Notes: generated by a model not told the origin, from the sequence alone. Shown: positions 42,772-52,166, numbered from the stretch's first letter. The stretch is DNA of 64,000 bases from CAZYTM01 sp964649725 (GCA_964649725.1 CAZYTM010000008.1:62001-126000); one strand, 5' to 3'. Translations and numbers: made by a program.

Positions 42772-43941
42772 TTATATGCCGGCTTTTTCCTTGAGTATTT
42801 GCGCCTTGTCGGTCCGCTCCCAGGTGAATTCCGGCAGTTCGCGACCGAAATGGCCATAGGCAGCAGTTTTCCTGTATATCGGGCGGAGCAGGTCGAGTTG
42901 ATCGATTATGGCGCGCGGCCGGAGATCGAATATCTCACTGGTAATGGCAGCGATACGGGCATCATCCAACTTGCCGGTGCCGAAGGTGTTGACCATTACC
43001 GAAACCGGCTCTGCAACTCCGATGGCATAAGCTACCTGGACCTCGCAACGGTCACAGAGTCCAGCTGCCACCAGGTTCTTCGCCACATAACGACCCATGT
43101 ATGCCGCTGAGCGATCTACCTTGGAGGGGTCTTTACCGGAAAAGGCACCACCGCCATGCCGCCCAGCTCCACCATAAGTATCGACTATGATCTTCCGTCC
43201 GGTCAGACCGCAGTCACCCATAGGTCCGCCGACCACAAAGCGACCGGTCGGATTGATATAAAAACGGGTTGATGAATCCATCAGATTTGCCGGGACTACC
43301 TTCTTCACCACCTCTTCGATGATCCCCTCCTTGATCATCTCATAGGAGACCTCCGGGGTGTGCTGCGAGGAGATAACTACCGTGTCTACCTTGACCGGTT
43401 TGTTATCGACATACTGCACCGACACCTGTGATTTCGAGTCTGGCCGGAGAAAATTCAGCAGGCCACTCTTCCGTACATCGGCAAGTTTCTTCACCAGCTG
43501 GTGGGAGAGTTGTATCGGTAACGGCATCAGTTCTGCTGTTTCGCGACAGGCATACCCGAACATTATCCCCTGATCGCCTGCCCCCTGGTCCTTGAAGAGC
43601 CCTTGCCCCTCGGTCACCCCCTGGGAGATATCAGGCGACTGTTTATCGATCGAGGTGAGGACCGCACAGGTCTCCCAGTCGAAACCCATGGCCGAATCAT
43701 TGTAGCCGATCTCCTTGATGGTCTCGCGGGCGACGCGCGGGTAATCGACCACCGCATTGGTGGTGATCTCCCCGGCTATTACCACCATCCCGGTGGTAAC
43801 AAGGGTCTCACAGGCAACTCGGGACTTTGGGTCCTGGGCAATAATCGCGTCAAGAACGGCATCAGAAACCTGATCGGCAACCTTGTCCGGATGCCCTTCA
43901 GATACCGATTCGGAGCTGAAAATAAAATCCTTCATTTCCAT
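42772..43941 (-). CDS. metK: S-adenosylmethionine synthetase
   Basis: Makes SAM from ATP and methionine. FSSESVSEGHPDKVADQVSDAVLD, GAGDQGIMFGYA, GGPMGDCGLTGRKIIVDTYGG and GGGAFSGKDPSKVDRSAAY are the standard signatures. Length 389 aa. ATG 43941 is 7 nt from AGGA; the frame extends to 43986 without family similarity. With ahcY and the sahR-like gene nearby it completes much of the SAM cycle here. No SAM riboswitch was seen in the 90-nt leader. Confidence 0.96.
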   Translation of the reverse strand: MEMKDFIFSSESVSEGHPDKVADQVSDAVLDAIIAQDPKSRVACETLVTTGMVVIAGEITTNAVVDYPRVARETIKEIGYNDSAMGFDWETCAVLTSIDKQSPDISQGVTEGQGLFKDQGAGDQGIMFGYACRETAELMPLPIQLSHQLVKKLADVRKSGLLNFLRPDSKSQVSVQYVDNKPVKVDTVVISSQHTPEVSYEMIKEGIIEEVVKKVVPANLMDSSTRFYINPTGRFVVGGPMGDCGLTGRKIIVDTYGGAGRHGGGAFSGKDPSKVDRSAAYMGRYVAKNLVAAGLCDRCEVQVAYAIGVAEPVSVMVNTFGTGKLDDARIAAITSEIFDLRPRAIIDQLDLLRPIYRKTAAYGHFGRELPEFTWERTDKAQILKEKAGI

Positions 43942-43992
43942 CTTTGATTCCTCCCCATCTGCGCTTGGCAGTATTATGCAAACCAAACATTT

Positions 43993-44030
43993 TTTTTATC
44001 ATTAATGTTTCAAGTTTGTCAAGCTTGAAC
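43993..44030 (-). promoter_or_regulatory. metK promoter overlapped by an inverted repeat
   Basis: TTGACA (44022-44017), 17-18 bp spacer, ATAAAA/TAAAAA as -10. The imperfect inverted repeat GTTCAAG-N9-CTTGAAA (44030-44008) encloses the -35 and may be a repressor site. Confidence 0.5.
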
Positions 44031-44034
44031 CGGA

Positions 44035-44664
44035 TCAATACTTTATGTTCCGCCAGACAGCTACCACGCGGCCGATTATCCTTACTTCGTCATCAGCCTT
44101 GAACGCTGCATAAGAGGGGTTGTCCGAGGAGAAGAATGCTTCGTCATCCTTGACCCGGTAGCGGCGCAGTATAGGTGTCCCCCAGAAATTCTTGATCAGG
44201 ACGATATCCCCGTTATTGCAACTCTCTGCCGGCTGAAAGACCACTATGTCTTCATCCCGCACGGTTGGCGCCATAAAGTCGCCGGTCGAGACAAAGGCGT
44301 AGAGACCATCAGGGAGATTCGGGAAGGAGAGCATCGTCAGTATGTTCTCTGCCGCCACCCCATCCGTGAATTCCGCCGGTATCTCCCGCAGCAGAGGGAT
44401 CCGCCCCTCGCTGAAAGTCGAAGCGGTGTACCGGGGTCGAAACATCTCTCCAGTACCGTTTGCCAACCACTCTTCATTCAGTTCATGTACATGACACAGG
44501 GCAATCAGGACTGCTGGCGAAGGTATCTTTTTGCCACTTTCGATCTCACTCAGAAAACCTTGTGTAATCCCCAATGAATCGGCCAGAGCCTTCTGGGTAA
44601 GGTTTCTCGCAAGACGGATATCCCTGAAGCGCTGTGATATTGCTGAGCTATTAAATTTCACCAT
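44035..44664 (-). CDS. XRE-type regulator with degenerate S24 (LexA-like) domain
   Basis: Residues 8-70 form a phage-repressor-like HTH (LTQKALADSLGITQGFLSEIESGKKIPS). Residues 90-209 resemble the S24 peptidase domain of LexA/CI, but the catalytic motif G-D-S-M is GDFM (Phe130 for Ser) and the lysine site reads PILRRY (Arg). It should therefore not self-cleave and cannot be inactivated by RecA in the usual way. AT-rich upstream DNA includes a TATAAT box. It is divergent from the lone receiver gene. Probably phage-derived; targets unknown. Confidence 0.82.
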   Translation of the reverse strand: MVKFNSSAISQRFRDIRLARNLTQKALADSLGITQGFLSEIESGKKIPSPAVLIALCHVHELNEEWLANGTGEMFRPRYTASTFSEGRIPLLREIPAEFTDGVAAENILTMLSFPNLPDGLYAFVSTGDFMAPTVRDEDIVVFQPAESCNNGDIVLIKNFWGTPILRRYRVKDDEAFFSSDNPSYAAFKADDEVRIIGRVVAVWRNIKY

Positions 44665-44793
44665 GAGATATTTTCTCTTGACCAGATTATTTCTCTATTA
44701 TATTTTACGGAAACATAATTATAAACATCTAATTCTGTCTCTACCTTGCCCGGATCAGACAACTGCTTTCCCGCGGCAGTACCAGGAGGGTTC

Positions 44794-45249
44794 ATGCACG
44801 ACAAGACTAACGGAAAATATATCCTGCTCGTTGCAGAGAATGACATAGATATACTGCTGGTACGCATGGCCCTGGCTAAATTCAAGATCACCCTGCCGGT
44901 CACCATTATCAATGACGGTGCCGCAGCCATAGAATACATGGCCAATGCCAGCCGTATTCCGGTGGTAATATTGCTCGACCCGGACATCCCCAAGGTGACC
45001 GGACTGACCGTATTAGGGAGGATTCGCAAGGATGCCCGGTTTCAACATGTACCGGTGCTGATCATCTCGGCAATCTATCACCCCCAGGATATCAACATTG
45101 CCAAATCGATGGGGGCCAACGCCTATATCTACAAAGCAGAACTTTTCAAAATCCTTGGCGACGCACTCGCTGCGGTCGGCATAACCGCTTCGGCAGAGAT
45201 TCCGCCAGCCGAGCCCGGCGCCAGGGTTGACCAGGAGTCGCAGACCTAG
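44794..45249 (+). CDS. Stand-alone receiver domain protein (Rcp1/CheY-like)
   Basis: A 151-residue single receiver: acidic E15-N-D17, phosphoacceptor D62 (ILLDPDIPKVTG), S92 and K114 (GANAYIYKA). There is no output domain. The class resembles Rcp1-type regulators paired with phytochrome-like or hybrid kinases. AGGAGGG precedes ATG 44794. The stop overlaps that of convergent ptsI (CTAG). The cognate kinase is not evident. Confidence 0.85.
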   Translation: MHDKTNGKYILLVAENDIDILLVRMALAKFKITLPVTIINDGAAAIEYMANASRIPVVILLDPDIPKVTGLTVLGRIRKDARFQHVPVLIISAIYHPQDINIAKSMGANAYIYKAELFKILGDALAAVGITASAEIPPAEPGARVDQESQT

Positions 45250-47009
45250 TCGATACTCTCGACAAAATGTGCCGCCAATTCACTCTGCAGGAACGATTCT
45301 ACCTCTCCGGCCGTTGCATATGTCAGGGCGCGGCTTACCAGCTGTTCAGCATCCTGCCTGGTACAGCGGCGAAGAATCCGCTTGACCCTCGGGATCGACA
45401 CGGCGTTCATGGAGAGTTCATCAAAGCCAAGCCCCAGCAGGATCGGTAGATAATCTGGCTCACCTGCCATCTCTCCACACATGCATGCGTCGATACCGGC
45501 ATTATGGGCTGCGTCAACCACCATCTTCAGAGACCTGAGGATCGCCGGATGAAGCGGTTCATAAAGATTCGACAGATGTTCATTGGTCCGATCTATCGCC
45601 AGTGAATACTGGATCAGGTCGTTAGTGCCGACGCTGAAGAAATCGACCTCACGTGCCAGCAGGTCGGCAATAATAACCGCTGCAGGGATTTCGATCATGA
45701 TGCCGATTTCGAGCTGCTCATCAAAAGGGTGACCATCTGCACGAAGCTCCTGCTTCGTCTGTTCAAGCAGCGCCTTCACCGCCCTGATCTCGGCCACTCC
45801 GGATACCATGGGGAAGAATATCCTCACCTTGCCCAGGGCACTTACCCGCAGAATAGCGCGCAGCTGCTGTTTGAATATCTCCGGATGGCGCAAAGACAGA
45901 CGGATGGCCCTGACCCCCAGCGCCGGGTTCAGTTCATCGGCAAGATTAAGATCAGCGACAAATTTGTCCCCCCCTACATCGAGCGTCCTGATGGTAACCG
46001 GAAGGGGTGCCATTGCCTTGACCACAGCGGCATAGGCATTATACTGTGTCTCTTCGTCCGGTGGCTCGCTGCAGGTAAAAAAGAGCATTTCGGTACGATA
46101 AAGGCCGATCCCCTCGCCGCCGTGACCGACCAGTGAAGGTATCTCTTCGACAAATTCGACGTTCCCTTTCAGCCGGATACTGTACCCGTCCAGGGTCTCT
46201 GCAGGGAGGTAGCGGTATTTTTCCAGTTCCCGCTCAAGATATTCGTAGTGCTGCTTGCGCCGTAGATAGTCGCGAAAGGTTTCCTGGTCGGGATTTATTA
46301 CTACGACACCGGTCGAACCGTCGATGATCAGCACATCGTTGGCAGTGACCATGCCGGTAATTTTTTCCAGGCCGACTACCGCCGGTATTTCCAGCGCGCG
46401 GGCCAGGATCGCAGAATGGGCGGTCTTCCCCCCCATGTCTGTGACAAAGCCGATCACTTTATCCTTATCGATCTGCAATACATCGGCAGGGGAGAGCTCA
46501 TGGGCGACAATTATCGCTTTCCCCTCCACCTCGCAGAGCGGCTCCTCATCCTTGCCGACCATACAGCGGAGGATCCGTTCGATCACCGTACTTATGTCGC
46601 CGCCCCGCTCCCGCAGATAGTCGTCTTCGATGGCCGCGAATATCTCCTGGAATTTCTGCTGGCTCCGCCGTAAAGCCGCCTCGGCGTTTATCCCCTGGCG
46701 TTCGATGATGCTGACGGTCTCATGGCTCAACATACTGTCATCAAGAATAAGCAGATGGGTGTCGATGACGTAAAGATGGTCAACCCCATGTTCAAGCTCC
46801 AGCTGGCTCCTGAGAGCCTGCAACTCTTCCCGGGCCTGATCCAGTGCAGCTGTGAAGCGACCGACCTCCGCCGGGATCTCACCCGGTTCAAGCTGAGCCT
46901 CGACAACCAGCACACGGCTGCGGTCGGTCAGTTTGACCTGACCAATAGTTATGCCAGGCGAAGCACCGACCCCGTTGAGGATCATATTTTCAGTCTTCGC
47001 CGAACCCAT
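45246..47009 (-). CDS. ptsI: PTS enzyme I (phosphoenolpyruvate-protein phosphotransferase)
   Basis: Takes phosphate from PEP onto His198 (GGKTAHSAI) and passes it to HPr. The PEP-binding TIM barrel includes GIGLYRTEMLFF, RTLDVGGDKF, FFSVGTNDLIQY and the catalytic Cys in CMCGEMAGEPDY. Length 587 aa is normal. The ATG at 47009 overlaps the ptsH end by 20 nt; ATG 46985 is an alternative. No sugar-specific EIIB/EIIC gene accompanies it, so it probably feeds the regulatory EIIA proteins of this block. Confidence 0.94.
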   Translation of the reverse strand: MGSAKTENMILNGVGASPGITIGQVKLTDRSRVLVVEAQLEPGEIPAEVGRFTAALDQAREELQALRSQLELEHGVDHLYVIDTHLLILDDSMLSHETVSIIERQGINAEAALRRSQQKFQEIFAAIEDDYLRERGGDISTVIERILRCMVGKDEEPLCEVEGKAIIVAHELSPADVLQIDKDKVIGFVTDMGGKTAHSAILARALEIPAVVGLEKITGMVTANDVLIIDGSTGVVVINPDQETFRDYLRRKQHYEYLERELEKYRYLPAETLDGYSIRLKGNVEFVEEIPSLVGHGGEGIGLYRTEMLFFTCSEPPDEETQYNAYAAVVKAMAPLPVTIRTLDVGGDKFVADLNLADELNPALGVRAIRLSLRHPEIFKQQLRAILRVSALGKVRIFFPMVSGVAEIRAVKALLEQTKQELRADGHPFDEQLEIGIMIEIPAAVIIADLLAREVDFFSVGTNDLIQYSLAIDRTNEHLSNLYEPLHPAILRSLKMVVDAAHNAGIDACMCGEMAGEPDYLPILLGLGFDELSMNAVSIPRVKRILRRCTRQDAEQLVSRALTYATAGEVESFLQSELAAHFVESID

Positions 47010-47256
47010 TGGTGATAAGTTCCCCCAGCACTTTCATAGCCTCTGCTTCGTCGGCTCCAGAGGCAACAAGTTTGACTGTGCTCCCTTTGGCAGCAGCCAG
47101 CATCATGATCCCCATGATACTCTTGCCGTTGACTTCAATACCTTCCCGCTCGATTCTGATATCTGCAGCGAAGCGGATTGCTGTTTTGACAAAGAGTGCA
47201 GAAGCCCGGGCATGCAGCCCCAGTTTATTGACAATGACAAATTCCTGCTCAGGCAT
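46990..47256 (-). CDS. ptsH: Phosphocarrier protein HPr
   Basis: 88-residue HPr with the EI-phosphorylated His15 in NKLGLHARASA and the HprK target Ser46 in VNGKSIMGIMML. Both regulatory sites are intact, matching the presence of hprK in the same block. The start is 78 nt after the EIIA(Man) gene stop. Confidence 0.95.
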   Translation of the reverse strand: MPEQEFVIVNKLGLHARASALFVKTAIRFAADIRIEREGIEVNGKSIMGIMMLAAAKGSTVKLVASGADEAEAMKVLGELITNGFGED

Positions 47257-47334
47257 GATAAGGCTAAGACCGCACAGACTCAGGCAGAGCAGGGGTGGCC
47301 CTGCTGCAAGAGGAGCTGCCGGTCGTTTCTCCTC

Positions 47335-47730
47335 CTATTTTTTCAGAAAATCGCCGGCAACGATTATACTCTCAAGGCCACAGGCGCGAAGTGCGCCGGC
47401 CAGCTCGGCGATTCCCCGTTTGTCACGATCAGCGGCGAATTTGATGACCATCGGCAGATTTACCCCGGTTACGACTTCAATCCGGTTCTCTTCGAGGAAG
47501 GAGAGGCTCATGTTGGATGGCGTGCCGCCGAACATATCGGTCATGATGATCACCCCGTCGCTGGCGACCTTTTCGACTGCGCTGCTGATGGCGGTACGGA
47601 TCACCTCTACCTGATCGTCAGCCTTTATACCGACCGCCTCTGCAAGTTCGATCTTGCCGACTATCATTTCAGCAGCCAGCAACAGTTCACGAGCTAAAGC
47701 GGCATGTGCCACAATTACCAGACCGGTCAT
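47335..47730 (-). CDS. PTS EIIA component, mannose/sorbose class
   Basis: 131-residue EIIA(Man) domain with active-site His9 (GLVIVAHAALAREL), IIMTDMFGGTPSN and VVTGVNLPM. Usually fused or linked to IIB/IIC/IID of a sugar permease; those are absent here, so a signalling function is likely. It starts 4 nt after the rapZ stop. Confidence 0.9.
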   Translation of the reverse strand: MTGLVIVAHAALARELLLAAEMIVGKIELAEAVGIKADDQVEVIRTAISSAVEKVASDGVIIMTDMFGGTPSNMSLSFLEENRIEVVTGVNLPMVIKFAADRDKRGIAELAGALRACGLESIIVAGDFLKK

Positions 47731-47734
47731 AATC

Positions 47735-48598
47735 CTATCCTTGTCCCTTGCCCATATCGCGATGGGTGACGTTTATGTTGAGTTGTTTGCCGCGGAAAAA
47801 CCCGCGCAGTTCCTCGACGATGACGACTGAGCGATGTTTGCCGCCGGTACAGCCGATCGAGATGGTCAGATACGATTTCCCTTCCCTCCGGTACCCGGGG
47901 AGGAGGAAATCCAGCATCTCCTGGAACTTTTCCAGAAATTGCCCGGTCTCTCCCTTGCCGAGAAGAAAGCCGCGCACGCCAGGGTCAAGGCCGGTGAACT
48001 CCTTCAACTCCGGCACAAAATAGGGGTTGGGGAGAAACCGTACATCCAGGACCAGGTCTGACTCCAGCGGGATGCCGTAACGATAGCCAAACGACTGCAG
48101 ATGGATGGTCATCGCCCGGGCACCCAGCTCCCCCTTGACACGGGCTATCACCATCTCCTTGAGTTGATGGACATTCAGCTCCGAAGTGTCGATAATCGCC
48201 GTAGCCAGACGCCGCAGACCAGCCAGCTGTTCCCGTTCATAACGTATCCCGTCCGGGACCGAACCGTTCTCCAGGGCAGGATGGCGCCGCCGCGTCTCGG
48301 AGAAGCGGCGTATCAGGACCTCATCGGTTGTCTCAAAAAAGATTATTTCTATAAAATGGCCGGCTTCGCTGATCTCCTGGACGACCTTTTCGTAACCCTT
48401 GAGAAAGTCACGGCCGCGGATATCCATAACCAGCGCCACATCGCGCACCGATTCCTTGGCCTTTTCCATCAGGTCGATAAAGGGGGGGAAAAGTGTCACC
48501 GGCAGGTTGTCGAGGCAAAAAAAGCCTTCATCCTCAAGAGCCCGTACCGCCGTTGATTTACCCGATCCTGACAGTCCTGAGATGATGACTATTCGCAT
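47735..48598 (-). CDS. rapZ: RNase adapter RapZ (P-loop ATPase)
   Basis: N-terminal Walker A GLSGSGKST (8-16), C-terminal domain with SIGCTGGKHRSVVIVEEL and VTHRDM. In E. coli RapZ directs RNase E to the GlmZ small RNA and so controls glucosamine-6-phosphate synthase; elsewhere it is linked to cell-wall precursor balance. Length 287 aa. It follows hprK without spacer and is in the classic rpoN neighbourhood. Confidence 0.94.
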   Translation of the reverse strand: MRIVIISGLSGSGKSTAVRALEDEGFFCLDNLPVTLFPPFIDLMEKAKESVRDVALVMDIRGRDFLKGYEKVVQEISEAGHFIEIIFFETTDEVLIRRFSETRRRHPALENGSVPDGIRYEREQLAGLRRLATAIIDTSELNVHQLKEMVIARVKGELGARAMTIHLQSFGYRYGIPLESDLVLDVRFLPNPYFVPELKEFTGLDPGVRGFLLGKGETGQFLEKFQEMLDFLLPGYRREGKSYLTISIGCTGGKHRSVVIVEELRGFFRGKQLNINVTHRDMGKGQG

Positions 48599-49561
48599 CT
48601 ATTCCACCTCGTCACCTAATGGACGGACTTCAAGACGTGACAACAACTTTTCGTGAAACTCCCGCGCCGAATGGTAGCCCATCCCCTTCAGGAGGAAGTT
48701 GCGGGCTGCCACCTCGATGATGGAGGTAAGATTGCGCCCTGGCGAGACCGGTATTCTCAGGTGCATCAGGTCGACGCCAAGAATGGTGTAGACCTGGTCA
48801 TCGATGCCGAGCCGATCGTACTCCTGGGTCGGGTCCCACTCGACCAGCTCCAACACCATGTCGATGATCTTCTTTTCCCGGATCGAAGAGACCCCGAACA
48901 GGTCCTTGATATTGATGATGCCCAGACCACGGATCTCCATATGGTACTGGATCGATTCGGCAACCTGGCCGACCAGTGCCGCAGGCATCTTCTTCTTGAT
49001 AAAGATGATATCGTCTGCCACCAGCCTGTGCCCCCTGATGACCAGGTCGAGAGCGCATTCGCTCTTGCCGATACCGCTCTTGCCAAGGAGCAGCACACCG
49101 ACCCCCAGTACATCGACCAGGACGCCATGCACATGAGTGGTCGGCAGCAGCCGCTCTTCAAGAAACTTGGTGATCAGGGAGATGAAGGTTGACGACTGGT
49201 GGGGGGTCACCAGCAGCGGTATGCCAGCCTGCTCGGCAGCGTTGGCCAGAAATTCAGGGGGTGTCAAACCCTTGGTGATTATGAAACAGGAGATCGGGAA
49301 GGTACAGAGTTTCCGCACCGCATCAGCAGCCAGTCGTTCATCCATCTGGCATAAGTAGGATACCTCGGTGTTCCCCAGCACCTGGACCCGATCCGGGTGC
49401 AGATGCTCCATATAGCCGGTCAGTGCCAGACCAGGCTTCTGGATCCTGGAGCTGAAGACCCGATGAGCAAGCCCGCTCCGCCCTGCCAGCAGCGCAAGCT
49501 CCAGACCGTACTCGTCATCATTGAGCAGGTCTTCTATGGCGAGACTCATGGTGTTATTCAC
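48599..49561 (-). CDS. hprK: HPr kinase/phosphorylase
   Basis: Bifunctional enzyme that phosphorylates or dephosphorylates Ser46 of HPr. Walker A is LLGKSGIGKSECALDL (about 159-172), followed by HRLVADD and the HprK signature MEIRGLGIINIKDLFG. Length about 320 aa. The GTG at 49561 overlaps the ptsN stop (GTGA); ATG 49549 is also possible. Confidence 0.94.
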   Translation of the reverse strand: MNNTMSLAIEDLLNDDEYGLELALLAGRSGLAHRVFSSRIQKPGLALTGYMEHLHPDRVQVLGNTEVSYLCQMDERLAADAVRKLCTFPISCFIITKGLTPPEFLANAAEQAGIPLLVTPHQSSTFISLITKFLEERLLPTTHVHGVLVDVLGVGVLLLGKSGIGKSECALDLVIRGHRLVADDIIFIKKKMPAALVGQVAESIQYHMEIRGLGIINIKDLFGVSSIREKKIIDMVLELVEWDPTQEYDRLGIDDQVYTILGVDLMHLRIPVSPGRNLTSIIEVAARNFLLKGMGYHSAREFHEKLLSRLEVRPLGDEVE

Positions 49562-50019
49562 GAGCGGCTGTCCTGTTCGAGGATAATGGCATGGATAGCA
49601 TCCGCATCCGCTGCCTCGATCAGCCTTCTGCGCACGGCCGGGTCTTTCAGGACGCGGGATATCCTGGCCAGCATTTTCAGGTGGACACCGATGGCATCTT
49701 CAGGAGCCACCAGGAGAAAGAAGAGCTGAACCGGCCTGCTGTCGAGTGCATTGAAATCGATCCCACCCCTGCTTCTGCCGAAGGCCAGGACCAACTCCCG
49801 GGCCTGTTTCAGTTTGCCATGGGGTATGGCTATAGCGTCACCGATACCGGTGCTACCCAGCTTCTCCCGCTCCTGCAGAACCCTGACGAGGTCCGCCTGA
49901 TCCAGGCCAGGGTGAGATTCGGCCACCTTCCCGGCAAGTTCGACCAGCACCTCATCCTTGGTTACTGCCGACAGTTCCGGGACAATATCGCACAGCTGCA
50001 GATACCCCTTGATATTCAT
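49558..50019 (-). CDS. ptsN: PTS EIIA-Ntr regulatory protein
   Basis: EIIA of the fructose/nitrogen class with phosphorylated His67 (GIGDAIAIPHGKL). It commonly regulates potassium and nitrogen metabolism in cells with RpoN. ATG 50019 (MNIKGYLQL) is chosen over the TTG at 50046. Length 153 aa. It is followed directly by hprK and preceded by hpf. Confidence 0.92.
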   Translation of the reverse strand: MNIKGYLQLCDIVPELSAVTKDEVLVELAGKVAESHPGLDQADLVRVLQEREKLGSTGIGDAIAIPHGKLKQARELVLAFGRSRGGIDFNALDSRPVQLFFLLVAPEDAIGVHLKMLARISRVLKDPAVRRRLIEAADADAIHAIILEQDSRS

Positions 50020-50048
50020 CCAGCCCCCGGCACTTACGACAGCCAAGC

Positions 50049-50594
50049 TCAGCTGCTGAATGGCTCGATAAGACCGTAGTTACCATCTCTACGGCGATAG
50101 ATGACACTGATGTTCTCCGTGCCGGCATCGGTGAAGACCAGAAAATCCTTGTGCAGCAGATCCATCTGCATCACCGCCTCATCCACAGACATAGGCTTGA
50201 TGGAGAAGGTCTTGGTCTTGATCACCACCGGCTCACGACGCTGCTCGATACTCTCCGCCTCGACCACGCTCTTGCGTACCTGGCGGTCCCGGGAATCGTT
50301 CTCCGGCTTGTGCTCCTTGATCCGCTCCTTGTATCTGCGCAACTGCCGTTCGATCTTGTCAACCACCGCATCGACCGCCGCATACATGTCGTTGGTCTCT
50401 TCCGATGCCTTGATGGTAATCCCCTTGGCGGTAAGGGTCACTTCGGCGCTATGACGGATCTTTTCCACGGTCATGAATACCTGGGCAACGATCGGTTCGT
50501 CGATATATTTCCTGACCCGCTCGAGCTTTTCCTCGGCATAACTCTTCAGGGCATCGCTTGGTTCCATGTGCCTGAATGTTGTCGTTGTCTGCAT
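50049..50594 (-). CDS. hpf: Ribosome hibernation promoting factor, long form
   Basis: The N-terminal S30AE/HPF domain (DALKSYAEEKLERVRKYIDEP, EVTLTAKGITIKASEETNDMYAAVD, IERQLRRYKERIK) is joined by a linker to the C-terminal dimerisation domain (FSIKPMSVDEAVMQMDLLHKDFLVFTDA...ISVIYRRRDGNYGLIEP). The 181-aa long form makes 100S ribosome dimers without RMF. AAGGAGG precedes the ATG. Confidence 0.95.
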   Translation of the reverse strand: MQTTTTFRHMEPSDALKSYAEEKLERVRKYIDEPIVAQVFMTVEKIRHSAEVTLTAKGITIKASEETNDMYAAVDAVVDKIERQLRRYKERIKEHKPENDSRDRQVRKSVVEAESIEQRREPVVIKTKTFSIKPMSVDEAVMQMDLLHKDFLVFTDAGTENISVIYRRRDGNYGLIEPFSS

Positions 50595-50656
50595 AACTGC
50601 CTCCTTGGTTTATGTTGCGCGTTTCGTTCAAGTTGCAAGCTGACTGTAGCGCTTTA

Positions 50657-52111
50657 TCAAAAATGTCTTTTCCGTTCCGATGATGAGCCGATGCGAAGCA
50701 TCTCCCGATATTTGGTCACTGTCCGCCGGGCGATATTGATGTTGCTGGCCGCCAGCAGTTCGGCCAGTCGCTGATCACTGTAGGGGCGGCGGGGATCTTC
50801 GGCATCGACGATATCCTTGATCTTGTTCTTGACGCTCTCCGAAGCGATGAAATCACCCTCTCCGGTAGAGATGCCGCTGTTGAAGAAATATTTCAGCTCG
50901 AACAGACCTTGCGGGGTCTGCATATATTTGTTGGTAGTCACCCGGCTGACCGTAGACTCGTGCATGCCGATATCTTCTGCCACATCCCGCAGTACCAGCG
51001 GCCGCAAGTATTCGATACCCCGGTCGAGAAAATCGCGCTGGAACTTGATGATACTCTTGGCAACCTTGTGGATGGTCCGCTGCCGCTGATGGATACTCTT
51101 GATAAGCCACATGGCGGAGCGCATCTTCTCACTGATATACTCCTCGGCCTTGGCGTCCAGATGCCGGCCACTCTTCCCCTCGTGGGCATAAAACGGATTT
51201 ATGCGGAGATTGGGAAGCCCCTCGTCATTCAGCACCACCACATAGTCGTCGCTGATCTTGTAGACGAAGATGTCAGCCGATATATACTGGACCTCATCAG
51301 AGCCGTAGATCCTGCCAGGCTTCGGGTCGAGACCGGCAATTATCTTTGCCGCCATGAGGATGTCGTTGACATCAACCCCTGCAGCCCTGGCGATCTGCTT
51401 GTAACGCCGGCTTTCCAGATCTTTCAGGTGATCGCGCAGGATCGTCTCCACCAGCGAGCCGGCCATCCCCAACTGCTGCACCTGGAGCAGCAGCGACTCC
51501 TGCAGGGTACAGGCACCGACACCAGCCGGGTCGAAATCCTGGATCCGCTTCAGGACTGCCGCGACAAACTCCTCTTCTACCTGACAGGCGCTTGCCACAT
51601 CGGCAAAGGTAGCCCGGAAATAACCATCCTCATCGATATTGCCGATTATCTCCGCGCCGACCCGCAACTCCAGGTCGGAAAGTCTGGTCATGCCGAGCTG
51701 CCACATCAGGTGGTCAGAGAGGGTCCCTTTTCTGGTCAGGATATTTTCGTACGAGGGTCGTTCTTCGTCGTCATCGTAATACTGTTCACCGGCACTGTAA
51801 TTATAACCTTCAAGATAGTTTTCCCAGTCCATCTCGCTGATGGTTTCAGCACTGGCGGTTACCTCCTTGAACTCCACCTCTGTCTGCAGCGGCGGCTCTG
51901 CTTCCATCTCCGCCAGCTCCAGGGTGTCAATCTCCTTGGTCTCCTCCTGCTCCAAGGTCTCCTCAAGGACCGGGTTCTCTTCTATCTCCTGACGCACCAC
52001 ATCCTGCAACTCCAGCCTTGACAACTGGAGCAGCTTGATAGCCTGCTGCAGCTGCGGTGTCATCACCAGCTGCTGCGACAGCTTCATCTGTTGGCGCATC
52101 TCAATAGCCAT
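50657..52111 (-). CDS. rpoN: RNA polymerase sigma-54 factor
   Basis: Activator-dependent sigma factor. N-terminal region I is Gln/Leu-rich (MRQQMKLSQQLVMTPQLQQAIKLLQLSRLEL), then an acidic region II, the core-binding region (about 120-300), an HTH (LVLRDVAEDIGMHESTVSRVTTNKYMQTPQG) and the RpoN box ARRTVTKYRE (461-470). Length 484 aa. It follows lptB and precedes hpf, the common order. Confidence 0.96.
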   Translation of the reverse strand: MAIEMRQQMKLSQQLVMTPQLQQAIKLLQLSRLELQDVVRQEIEENPVLEETLEQEETKEIDTLELAEMEAEPPLQTEVEFKEVTASAETISEMDWENYLEGYNYSAGEQYYDDDEERPSYENILTRKGTLSDHLMWQLGMTRLSDLELRVGAEIIGNIDEDGYFRATFADVASACQVEEEFVAAVLKRIQDFDPAGVGACTLQESLLLQVQQLGMAGSLVETILRDHLKDLESRRYKQIARAAGVDVNDILMAAKIIAGLDPKPGRIYGSDEVQYISADIFVYKISDDYVVVLNDEGLPNLRINPFYAHEGKSGRHLDAKAEEYISEKMRSAMWLIKSIHQRQRTIHKVAKSIIKFQRDFLDRGIEYLRPLVLRDVAEDIGMHESTVSRVTTNKYMQTPQGLFELKYFFNSGISTGEGDFIASESVKNKIKDIVDAEDPRRPYSDQRLAELLAASNINIARRTVTKYREMLRIGSSSERKRHF

Positions 52112-52166
52112 AAATGGCGAATCCTCGATAACTAGATTATAACTCTATCTCCGGGAAATGAACCGG

